Assembly (NCBI GenBank): GCA_965218625.1
Contig: CBDCLG010000011.1
Span: 1 to 64,000 of the forward strand
Length of the DNA stretch: 64,000 bases
Origin: Bin5 sp965218625
GTDB taxonomy: Bacteria; Chloroflexota; Anaerolineae; Caldilineales; Caldilineaceae
Reading direction: 5' to 3'
Numbering within the stretch: position 1 is the first letter of the stretch; every line of letters starts with the position of its first letter. Below the pieces are notes generated by a model. It searched no databases. It was given only the letters and a program-made list of their open reading frames with translations, and was not told the DNA's origin. Positions 8,290-15,615 of this stretch are shown here, one piece after another. The position numbers and the translations under genes were made by a program.

Positions 8290-10434
8290 CTAATCTAACT
8301 CCGGCACGTTCCTGCGTAGTTCGGCCAGCCAGGCGGCAGCCGAGGAATCGCTGGGCGCGCGCCAATCCCCGCGCGGGCTGAGTGAGCCGCCGCTGCCGAC
8401 CTTAGGTCCGTTGGGAACGGCAGTCCGCTTGAACTGGCTGATTTGAAAGAAGCGGAACAGGAAGAGTTCGAGCCACTTCTTTATCGCCGCGAGGTCGTAC
8501 TCGTTGCGTTTGCTATCGGGCATGAATTCGGGCCATGGACCCCGGCTGCGGTCACCCCACGCCTGCAGCGCCATGAACGCGACCTTGCTCGGCCGCAGGC
8601 CGTAGCGGGAAATGTGGTAGAGAAAGAAGTCCTGCAGTTCATAAGGCCCGATCTTAGCCTCGGTCGATTGGGCCGGTCCGTCTGACGTCCCATCGCCCGG
8701 AACGAGCTCCGGCGAAATTTCCGTATCCAGGACCGACTGCAGAACGTGGCTCACGGCCTCGTCGAACTGCGCAGTGGCGATGATCCAGCGGATGAGGTGC
8801 TGAATGAGTGTCTTCGGTACCGAGGCGTTTACGTTGTAGTGGCTCATCTGGTCGCCGACGCCGTATGTCGCCCAGCCCAGCGCCAGTTCGCTCAGGTCGC
8901 CGGTCCCTAGCACCAGGGCGTCGTTGTAGTTCGCAAGACGGAAGAGGTGGCTCGTGCGCTCACCCGCCTGGACATTCTCGAATGTTATGTCGTACTCGGG
9001 GTCCTCCTCGGCGAACGGGTGACCGATGTCGCGAAACATCTGCATGGCTGCGGGGCGGATGTCGATCTCGTGGGCGCTGACGCCGAACGCCTCCATCAGG
9101 CGGTGCGCATTGGTGCGCGTACCCGGGCTGGTGGCAAATCCGGGCATGGTGAATGCAAGAATGTTGGCTCGGGGCAGCTTGAGGCGGTCCATCGTGTGTG
9201 AAGCCACGATCAGGGCCTGCGTCGAGTCGAGTCCGCCGGAGATGCCAACGACGACCTTTTCGATGCCGGTGGCGCGCAGCCGCTGCATCAGACCGTGCAC
9301 CTGGATGTTGTAGGCCTCGTAGGCCTGTTCGTCGCGCCGCACGGCATCGCTGGGCACGAAGGGAAAGCGTTCTATCTTGCGGTGCAGGCGGTCGATGCTC
9401 TGCGACAGGTCGGCGCTATCTTCCCTCTTTGCGAGCTGCGGCGTTTGGAAAGTGAATTCTACTGTGCGAATCTTCTCCAGCTGCCCGCGGTGCAGCGCAG
9501 CGGCATCGTTGAAGCTGGTCTGCCGCATGCGGCCTTGGGCCAGGCGCTCGGTGTCGATGTCGGCGGTGATGACCTGCTCGTGGTCGGCGAAGCGTTCGGA
9601 CTCGGCCAGCAGTTCACCGTCCTCATAGATGAGCGCGTGGCCGTCCCACGCCAGGTCTGTGGTCGATTCGCCCGGGCCGGCGGCCGAATACAGGTAGGCG
9701 GAGATACACTTGCCGGACTGGCTGGCGCAAAGGTCCTTGCGGTAATTGGCCTTGCCGATGGTGATGTTCGAGGCGGACAAGTTCGCGAGGACGGTCGCAC
9801 CGGCCAGCGCCGCGTATGAGCTTGGCGGGACCGGCGTCCAGACATCCTCGCAGATTTCCACGTGGAGTGTGAATCCTCCCGCACCGACAACGGACGGCTC
9901 GCCCTGGTCGGCTGCGCGCTCTGCAGCGAGAATCCCGGCCCGAAACATCAGATCGTTGCCGAAGGGAACGGTCTCGCCCAGGAAACGCACCTCCTTGCCG
10001 ACCGCGTGGCCTGCAGCGCTGAACTGGCGGCGTTCGTAAAACTCGCGGTAGTTGGGCAGATATGTCTTCAGGACGATTCCGAGGATGCGGCCTCTGTGGA
10101 CGACGATCCCGCAGTTGAAGAGGCGGTGCTCGAAGCGCAGTGGGGCGCCGATCAGGAGGACGGGCGACAACTCCCTGCTGGCCTCCACAATCTTCGCGAT
10201 ACCCGCAGTCACGCCGTCCAGGAGCGCATCCTGTTGCAGGAGGTCGTCTATGGCGTAGGAGGATATGCCCAGTTCAGGGAAAAGGGCGACCGCCGCGCCG
10301 GCGTCCGAAGCCTGCGCGGCCAGCCCCAGCGTTTGCGCCGTGTTGAACTCGGGGTCGGCAACGCGGACATGCGGAACGCAGACCGCCACGCGGATGAATC
10401 CATGATGATACATTGAATAGAAAGAGTCGGTCAT
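8290..10434 (-). CDS. nadE: Glutamine-dependent NAD(+) synthetase
   Basis: A 714-residue two-domain enzyme making NAD+ from deamido-NAD+ with glutamine as ammonia donor. The N-terminal nitrilase-like glutaminase has the Glu-Lys-Cys triad at E54 (FPELG), K123 (LKTYLPNYREFYE) and C195 (EICEDVW). The C-terminal NAD synthetase domain has the pyrophosphate loop SGGLDS at 399-404. Length and order match the long bacterial NadE type (mycobacterial NadE is 679 residues), so no separate amidotransferase is needed. The start ATG at 10434 has no obvious ribosome-binding site, and an alternative ATG lies seven codons downstream. The gene is single and convergent with the helicase. Confidence 0.95.
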   Translation of the reverse strand: MTDSFYSMYHHGFIRVAVCVPHVRVADPEFNTAQTLGLAAQASDAGAAVALFPELGISSYAIDDLLQQDALLDGVTAGIAKIVEASRELSPVLLIGAPLRFEHRLFNCGIVVHRGRILGIVLKTYLPNYREFYERRQFSAAGHAVGKEVRFLGETVPFGNDLMFRAGILAAERAADQGEPSVVGAGGFTLHVEICEDVWTPVPPSSYAALAGATVLANLSASNITIGKANYRKDLCASQSGKCISAYLYSAAGPGESTTDLAWDGHALIYEDGELLAESERFADHEQVITADIDTERLAQGRMRQTSFNDAAALHRGQLEKIRTVEFTFQTPQLAKREDSADLSQSIDRLHRKIERFPFVPSDAVRRDEQAYEAYNIQVHGLMQRLRATGIEKVVVGISGGLDSTQALIVASHTMDRLKLPRANILAFTMPGFATSPGTRTNAHRLMEAFGVSAHEIDIRPAAMQMFRDIGHPFAEEDPEYDITFENVQAGERTSHLFRLANYNDALVLGTGDLSELALGWATYGVGDQMSHYNVNASVPKTLIQHLIRWIIATAQFDEAVSHVLQSVLDTEISPELVPGDGTSDGPAQSTEAKIGPYELQDFFLYHISRYGLRPSKVAFMALQAWGDRSRGPWPEFMPDSKRNEYDLAAIKKWLELFLFRFFQISQFKRTAVPNGPKVGSGGSLSPRGDWRAPSDSSAAAWLAELRRNVPELD

Positions 10435-10754
10435 TTTAGTATGAGTGAGTCCCTCTGCCCGCCGACGCAGTTTGACAACCTCATTTGCAGCGTATTATCT
10501 TGGAAAATGACAGCCAAGGCAAGGCCCCATTGACACGGATTCCCGGATCTTGCGATAATCTCAGGGAATCCGGGCAGCCACATCGGGCAATCGGCGGCCC
10601 GCAGGCTCGGGGGACATTGCTCTTTGTAACCACTGCTATGTAACGCGCATCTCCGTCTTTCGGACCGCTTGAGGAGATCGCGGAGAACCGCAGGAACCTG
10701 ACGCCATTCCCCATGGGCAAGATCCGAGTGCCCAATTGAATTAGAGACGTCGAA
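10435..10754. other. Divergent intergenic region with promoter signals
   Basis: This 320-base region separates nadE from the oxidoreductase gene. Besides the promoter at 10530-10559 it holds a second candidate (TTGACA at 10472-10477, 15 bases, TATTAT at 10493-10498). No protein-coding signal was found in the remaining leader. Confidence 0.4.
10530..10559 (+). promoter_or_regulatory. Sigma-A-type promoter for the Gfo/Idh/MocA gene
   Basis: TTGACA (10530-10535), 18 bases, GATAAT (10554-10559). It gives a leader of about 190 bases before the ATG at 10755. The leader length leaves room for post-initiation control, but no known riboswitch motif was recognised. Confidence 0.6.
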
Positions 10755-11825
10755 ATGACTTGGAAAGTTGCAGGGATTAACTTCGATCATTCGCACATGG
10801 GCGACCTTTTGCGGCAGTGCCATGAGCACCCTGACGTCGAGATTGTCGGCATCTGCGATAGCGACAGGGGAAGGATGGCGTCTGCGACCGCAAACTTCGC
10901 CATATCCTCGCAGCGCGTCTTTGCCGACTACAGGCAGTGCCTGGAAAGGACGCAGCCGGATATCGTGATCCTCTGCCCATCAACGGCAAGCCACGCCGAA
11001 TGGGTTTGCAAGGTGGCCCCGTATGAAGTGCACGTGTTGCTGGAGAAGCCGTTTGCGGCCGACCTTGCAGCGGCCGACAGCATGATAGTGGCGATGGAAA
11101 AGACGGGCAAGCAGTTCATCATCAACTGGCCGCTGCGCTGGTATCCCTGCCACGTGAAGGCCAGGCGCCTGGTGGAGGAAGGGCTGATCGGCGAGCTGAA
11201 CGAGGTACACTACTACGATGGCAATCGAGGCCCTCTCTTCCATGTCGCCGACAAGGTGGAGACTGACGAAGAGTTCCGTCTGCGCAAGGGCGGGAGCTGG
11301 TTCTACCAGAGGGCCGAAGGCGGCGGCTCGCTGCTCGACTATCTGGGCTACGGAGTGACGCTGGGGACGTGGTTCCTCGATGGGCGCGCGCCGCTGGAGG
11401 TCACAGCGGTCGTCAACGAGCCGACCGGCCTGGAGGTGGACGAGCACAGCATCACGATCTGCAAGTATCCATTCGGCCTCTCCAAGTTCGAAACGCGCTG
11501 GGGCACCTTCACCGACCCGTGGACGCTTCAGCCTCAGCCCAAGTGCGGTTTCGTGCTCAAGGGCAGCGAAGGGACGATCAGCAGCTACGACTACGAGGAG
11601 ACGGTGCGCGTCCAGACCCATGAGCGCCCCGAAGGTTACGAGCATCCGGTGGACCGGCTGGCGCCGCCCAATCAGAACGTAGTCCAGTATTTCATCCACT
11701 GCCTTGAGACGGGGCAGTCGCCTGAAGGCCCGCTGTCGCCCGCGATCTGCCGCATCGGTCAGCAAATCGTCGATTCAGCAATGTTGAGCGCGCAGGAGAA
11801 GCGTACGGTCCAATTGCTGGTCTGA
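10755..11825 (+). CDS. Gfo/Idh/MocA family oxidoreductase
   Basis: A 356-residue NAD(P)-dependent sugar or inositol dehydrogenase-type protein: an N-terminal Rossmann domain, then a C-terminal alpha/beta domain that binds substrate. The family hallmark EKPF is at residues 97-100, preceded by the CPSTASHAEWV strand-helix. The N-terminal dinucleotide loop reads GINFDHSHMG rather than the usual G-x-G-x-x-G, so cofactor binding may be altered. The family's catalytic Lys is the one in EKPF, and a GGGSLLDYLGYG segment matches the second family motif. It is monocistronic behind its own promoter, with nadE divergent. Substrate unknown. Confidence 0.88.
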   Translation: MTWKVAGINFDHSHMGDLLRQCHEHPDVEIVGICDSDRGRMASATANFAISSQRVFADYRQCLERTQPDIVILCPSTASHAEWVCKVAPYEVHVLLEKPFAADLAAADSMIVAMEKTGKQFIINWPLRWYPCHVKARRLVEEGLIGELNEVHYYDGNRGPLFHVADKVETDEEFRLRKGGSWFYQRAEGGGSLLDYLGYGVTLGTWFLDGRAPLEVTAVVNEPTGLEVDEHSITICKYPFGLSKFETRWGTFTDPWTLQPQPKCGFVLKGSEGTISSYDYEETVRVQTHERPEGYEHPVDRLAPPNQNVVQYFIHCLETGQSPEGPLSPAICRIGQQIVDSAMLSAQEKRTVQLLV

Positions 11826-11844
11826 GATAATATCGCCGTGCGGG

Positions 11845-12693
11845 TCATGTTCGCAGGAACTGATCACCGCAGGCAGTGCAGAAGGAGGCGTCGGCCCGGT
11901 TTTGCTGGCCGCAGTTGCTGCATTGAATCGTGCTCCGGCCTTCAGGTCGCGGAGCGCCGCACTTCGTGCAGAAACGGTGAAACGCAATCATGAGCCAGCC
12001 GCAGTTGCCGCAGCGAATGCGCGGGTAGTTGCGTCGATAGTGAAATGGCGAGTCTCTCTGGCCTCGGCGAAAAGTGCGAAAGACCCAAACGCCGCCTCCG
12101 ACCGTCAGAGCTACTGCGCCCACAGGAAAGGCATAGATGAGAACGTTAAAAAGGGCGTGTGCGCCTGCCCCCAGGGCAATTGAGCCAAAGAGCAGAGAGC
12201 GGCGTCTGCCCCCCGAAATGTAGTATTGGCCCAAAGCGTGCCCCCAGATGCTGCCAAAGACCAGGTGGGCAACTGTGCTGAGGGGTGCCCGCACTATCAT
12301 GACCTCCGGTCCAAACTGCAAGACGTAGAAGAAGTTTTCCAGGGAGGCGAAACCCAGACTTGCGGCTGCAGCGTAGACCAGGCCGTCGACAGGCTCATCG
12401 AAATAAAGGGAACGATACGGCCCGTGCCGAACGGCTGCAAACTTGCACAGCTCTTCTACCGGCCCGACCACGAATGTCATTGCAGTGACCACACTGAGTA
12501 GGTGAGGCGATCCCTCCAGCAGAGTGTCGGCTCCAAACATGGCGTTGCCGAGTCCGGCCGGAATTATTGAGATACATCCCAGAAAAAAAGTAAGGGCGAT
12601 CAGGCGGCGCGGCTCTGGCCTGATCTTGTCTTGGCGGAGAAAGAACCACAGCCAGAATAGGCCAGGGGTAAACGATACGAGGACAAATGACAT
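11845..12693 (-). CDS. PrsW-family intramembrane protease with C-terminal zinc ribbons
   Basis: A 282-residue multi-pass membrane protein. Characteristic PrsW features are GPVEELCKF with E80, E81 and K84, FASLENFFY, HLVFGSIWGHALG, and GAHALFN. PrsW of Bacillus subtilis is a site-1 protease that cleaves an anti-sigma factor, but many homologues have unknown targets. After about seven hydrophobic segments there is a cytoplasmic tail with two zinc ribbons of the C-x2-C...C-x2-C type. This tail is unusual for classical PrsW and suggests binding of a partner or nucleic acid. The gene starts 14 bases after the RDD gene and is surely co-transcribed with it. Confidence 0.85.
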   Translation of the reverse strand: MSFVLVSFTPGLFWLWFFLRQDKIRPEPRRLIALTFFLGCISIIPAGLGNAMFGADTLLEGSPHLLSVVTAMTFVVGPVEELCKFAAVRHGPYRSLYFDEPVDGLVYAAAASLGFASLENFFYVLQFGPEVMIVRAPLSTVAHLVFGSIWGHALGQYYISGGRRRSLLFGSIALGAGAHALFNVLIYAFPVGAVALTVGGGVWVFRTFRRGQRDSPFHYRRNYPRIRCGNCGWLMIAFHRFCTKCGAPRPEGRSTIQCSNCGQQNRADASFCTACGDQFLRT

Positions 12694-12707
12694 ATACCTT
12701 CAGGACG

Positions 12708-13532
12708 CTAGGCGCGTCTTACAACTTTGGTCCCACAAATCAGATCGTGAAGAGACAGTTTGTCCTCACGGAACGCTACTTGCAAATAACCAATGTATAG
12801 AATGAGTCCTGAAAGATTGCTGGCCACGTGCCTTGCGAAGGCGCGCGCAAATCCAACGCGGGAGCCGTCGGACTGTGTGACATATAGTCCAAACAGCCGT
12901 TTTCCCACTGTCGTCGCCCAAAGTCCTACAAACAACGTATGGTAGAACAGCATGATAAGAGCTGGCAGAAGGATCCAAAAAGGATCGTCCATGAAGGAAA
13001 ATGATTCGTCTCCGGTTGTTCCTATCATGTAGATTCCGTAACCTACTACCGCGGCGAACCATGTTGAAAGTGTGACAATTAAGTCCACCAGGAAAGCTCC
13101 AACCCGAATCCAGAAGCCCGCGGGTGAACTGGAATCCTCGGTTTCGGCCACGTTGAATGGTCTGCCGGAAACCTCGGAATCGATTAGCGGCAGTCCGCAG
13201 GCGAAGCAGTAATCGGCATCAGGCCCGTTGTTCTGATGACAGCGGGGGCAGGATAATGACTGGGGTGCGGACAGCGAGGGCTGCAGTGCCTGGGCTGGGA
13301 ACTCGGTTTGTTGAGATTCGAGAGAGTGTTCAGATACGGTGTCCTCGGGCAGCGATTCATCGGGTTGCTTGGAATCAGTGCCGGGCAGGCTCCGTCCGCA
13401 CAGCGAGCAAAACCTGCTTCCGAGGTCGTACGGCGTCTGGCAGGCTGGACACCTGAGAACGAGCGGCGACCCGCAGTCAACGCAGAATTTCGCATCCAGA
13501 GCCGCTTCGCGACCGCACTGTTGGCAGTTCAT
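12708..13532 (-). CDS. RDD-domain membrane protein with three zinc ribbons
   Basis: A 274-residue protein whose N-terminal cytoplasmic part carries three C-x2-C...C-x2-C zinc ribbons (about residues 3-20, 28-45 and 95-112). A disordered acidic linker is followed by an RDD domain from about residue 139, with the conserved WIRVGAFLVDLIVTL (Arg143 and Asp150) and two or three further hydrophobic segments. RDD proteins are poorly defined; some are proposed transporters. The start ATG at 13532 was chosen because the first Cys pair begins right there; the frame is open for 27 more codons without homologous content. It is the upstream member of a pair with the PrsW-like gene, which bears the same type of zinc ribbons. 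Confidence 0.82.
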   Translation of the reverse strand: MNCQQCGREAALDAKFCVDCGSPLVLRCPACQTPYDLGSRFCSLCGRSLPGTDSKQPDESLPEDTVSEHSLESQQTEFPAQALQPSLSAPQSLSCPRCHQNNGPDADYCFACGLPLIDSEVSGRPFNVAETEDSSSPAGFWIRVGAFLVDLIVTLSTWFAAVVGYGIYMIGTTGDESFSFMDDPFWILLPALIMLFYHTLFVGLWATTVGKRLFGLYVTQSDGSRVGFARAFARHVASNLSGLILYIGYLQVAFREDKLSLHDLICGTKVVRRA

Positions 13533-13693
13533 TGGAACACCAGACTCTATTTGTTGAGTAGTTGGTAGCAAGGGCAGGATGGCAGCAACAACACTCTGTC
13601 CACGACAGGGCACAGGACAGAGGGTGCGAACTCGTGAGAGAGTCTGCCCCTCTTCGGCGCCGCAGGGAAGAGACCAAAGCTGCGTTGCCTGAG

Positions 13694-13767
13694 TGGGCGG
13701 TGACGGACTCGAACCGCCGGCCTATTCCTTGTAAGGGAATCGCTCTAACCAGCTGAGCTAACCGCCC
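13694..13767 (-). tRNA. tRNA-Val (anticodon UAC)
   Basis: A complete 74-base cloverleaf on the minus strand. The 7-bp acceptor stem is GGGCGGT/ACCGCCC, the D-arm contains TTAGCTCAGCTGGTTAGAGC, the anticodon stem ATTCC/GGAAT encloses the loop CTTACAA with anticodon TAC (reads GUA valine codons), and the T-arm contains GGTTCGAGTCC. The discriminator base is A. The CCA end is not encoded (CTC follows), so it must be added enzymatically. It lies between the RDD gene and the SDR gene on the opposite strand from the SDR. Confidence 0.97.
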
Positions 13768-13809
13768 GGGTGCGGGCATAGTATATACCACCTTTTGGAG
13801 GAGTGTGAA

Positions 13810-14641
13810 ATGTATGACCTGCAGGGCAAAACTGTGTTCGTCACCGGGGCAGGCGGCGAACACGGCATCGGACGAGCGATCGCGCTGCGGCTGGCAGAGG
13901 ATGGCGCCGACGTCGCCGTGACTGATATCGTCGAAAGACCATATCCCGACGCCGAATGGGGGGGGTCTGCCCGCCCTACAGGCAGAGATTGAAGCTATGG
14001 GGCGCAGCTCCCTGGCACTCACCTGCGACGTCACAAATGCCGCTTCGGTTGAGGCCGCCATGCAACGTACTGCAGAGGCTCTTGGCCAGATCGATATCCT
14101 GGTCAACAACGCGGGCGCGCGCGGCGGCGGAGACCGTGTGCCGGTCGTCGATCTGCCGGACTACGAGTGGGACCGCGTCATGGCCGTCAATCTGAAGGGG
14201 ACCTTTGTATGCAGCCGGGCGGCGGCACGTCACATGATGGCCCGCGGCGGCGGCGGCCGCATCATCAGCGTTTCCTCGGTTTTGGGTCTGCGCGGAATCG
14301 CCCGTTTTGCCGCCTACTGCTCTTCTAAATTCGGTATCGTAGGATTGACACAGGCGCTTGCCCAGGAGCTGGCCCCGCACGGGATCACCGTCAACGCCAT
14401 CTGCCCCAGCCTGACCCCCATCGAGCGGGTCGGCCACATGGTCAACCTGTTCGAAAACCCTCAGCTAGAGGTGAAGGAGGCGACCGCCGCCCTTCTGTCC
14501 GGGGCCGCGGGGAGTACGCCGATAGGCCGCCTCGCGCAGACCGACGACCTTGCCCACGCCGTCTCGTTTCTGGCCTCGGACGACGCCGATTTTCTCACCG
14601 GGCTCTCTCTTCCTGTCACCGGTGGGTCGTTTATGAGGTAG
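13810..14641 (+). pseudogene. SDR-family oxidoreductase, frameshifted at an 8-G run
   Basis: A short-chain dehydrogenase/reductase of about 277 residues in two frames. The first part, from ATG 13810 behind GGAGGA at 13797-13802, has the NAD(P) loop VTGAGGEHGIGRAI. After the run of eight Gs at 13958-13965 the frame ends at a stop near 13992. Removing one G restores a continuous protein through NNAGARGG, the catalytic Ser in ISVSSVLG, YCSSK (Tyr-x3-Lys) and the C-terminal DFLTGLSLPVTGGS. All catalytic residues are intact after correction, so this is either a sequencing error or a very recent mutation. A G-run of this kind can also act in phase variation, which I consider less likely. Confidence 0.85.
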
Positions 14642-14698
14642 GTAAGTGAGCCGTCGGGTTGGGGCGAAGTTCCCCATCCTGTCGTACGGGGCCGCCGG

Positions 14699-15535
14699 CT
14701 ACCGCAAAATGCGCTGATCGCTCAGGTCCTTGCCGCCGACGGTCTGCGTGATCAATGCACCGCGATACTCCAGGACCTCCAGGTCGGCCAGCCCGTTGAC
14801 GATGTTATACTGGGTCGGCATGTCCTCCCACCTGGCGCGATGCCATTGGACAGTCCCCTGGCCGCGCCACATCCCCACTACGCGACGATTGGGCGTGTGC
14901 GCGGGCGTCAGGACCGCATATTCGGCATCTGCAGTACCCCATTCTCCCGTGCGCGGCATGTACTTGTAGTGGAGCGTGCCGTCGCTGGTCGCGCCGGCGG
15001 ACTGGGCGGCGACCTCCTCCTCCGCAAGAGCCTCCATGCCTTCCAGCCCCAAATCGAGGAAACGAAACCCGAGCCAGCTTGCCGTACAGTGCGTGGCCCC
15101 GTCGAAAACGACCGGCTCGGGCAGTTCGCAGTAGATCTTGGAGAAGCCCAACTCCTCGCGCCCGGTCAGAATCGGATCGGTCAGATTCTCCCACAGGACG
15201 AGCAGCAGGCTGCCGCTCACCCTGTCAACCCGTCCCTGGTAGGTGACCGGAAACGATGCCCCCAGAGTGTTATAACCACGCCCCGCCAGCCAGTCGATCT
15301 CTTTCATGTAGGTCGCGGCGACGGTCACCACCGGCTCACCGCGCAGCGCAAAGCCGGGCGGCAGCAGATTCTCCAGCGCCGCTGCGGACGTTAGATAGCT
15401 GACGGCGTGCGAGCGGCTCTTGGGGCTGTCGATACAGTCGAAACCGCGGCCGTCCGGCCCGCGGCGGGGACCGGTCCGCGGCCCAAAGTGGGTCGGCATT
15501 CGGTACATCGCCTCCGGTTGAAAAGAGTAGGGCAT
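14699..15535 (-). CDS. Acetoacetate decarboxylase-like protein
   Basis: A 278-residue protein of the acetoacetate decarboxylase (ADC) superfamily. The family core is recognisable: ENLLPPGFAL near the N-terminus, a conserved YMKEIDWLAGRGYNTLGASFPVTY region, and GREELGFSKIYCELPEP around residues 125-141. True ADC has a Lys-Lys pair in this position, the first forming the Schiff base and the second lowering its pKa. Here K133 remains but the second Lys is replaced by Ile134. The enzyme probably catalyses a different aldol or decarboxylation-type reaction, as other members of this superfamily do. It is convergent with the SDR gene and downstream of ftsK on the same strand. Substrate unknown. Confidence 0.75.
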   Translation of the reverse strand: MPYSFQPEAMYRMPTHFGPRTGPRRGPDGRGFDCIDSPKSRSHAVSYLTSAAALENLLPPGFALRGEPVVTVAATYMKEIDWLAGRGYNTLGASFPVTYQGRVDRVSGSLLLVLWENLTDPILTGREELGFSKIYCELPEPVVFDGATHCTASWLGFRFLDLGLEGMEALAEEEVAAQSAGATSDGTLHYKYMPRTGEWGTADAEYAVLTPAHTPNRRVVGMWRGQGTVQWHRARWEDMPTQYNIVNGLADLEVLEYRGALITQTVGGKDLSDQRILR

Positions 15536-15615
15536 CAGGGGCGCTCCTGGATCGCGAATCGGGGCCAGGCTTGAACAAAAGCTGGCATGTTAACGGAGTT
15601 GCTCAGTCTCTCGAT

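Noticed and set aside
10431..10829. A minus-strand frame of 132 codons between nadE and the oxidoreductase gene
   Set aside because: It overlaps the start of the oxidoreductase gene and the promoter signals, and has no motif or ribosome-binding site.
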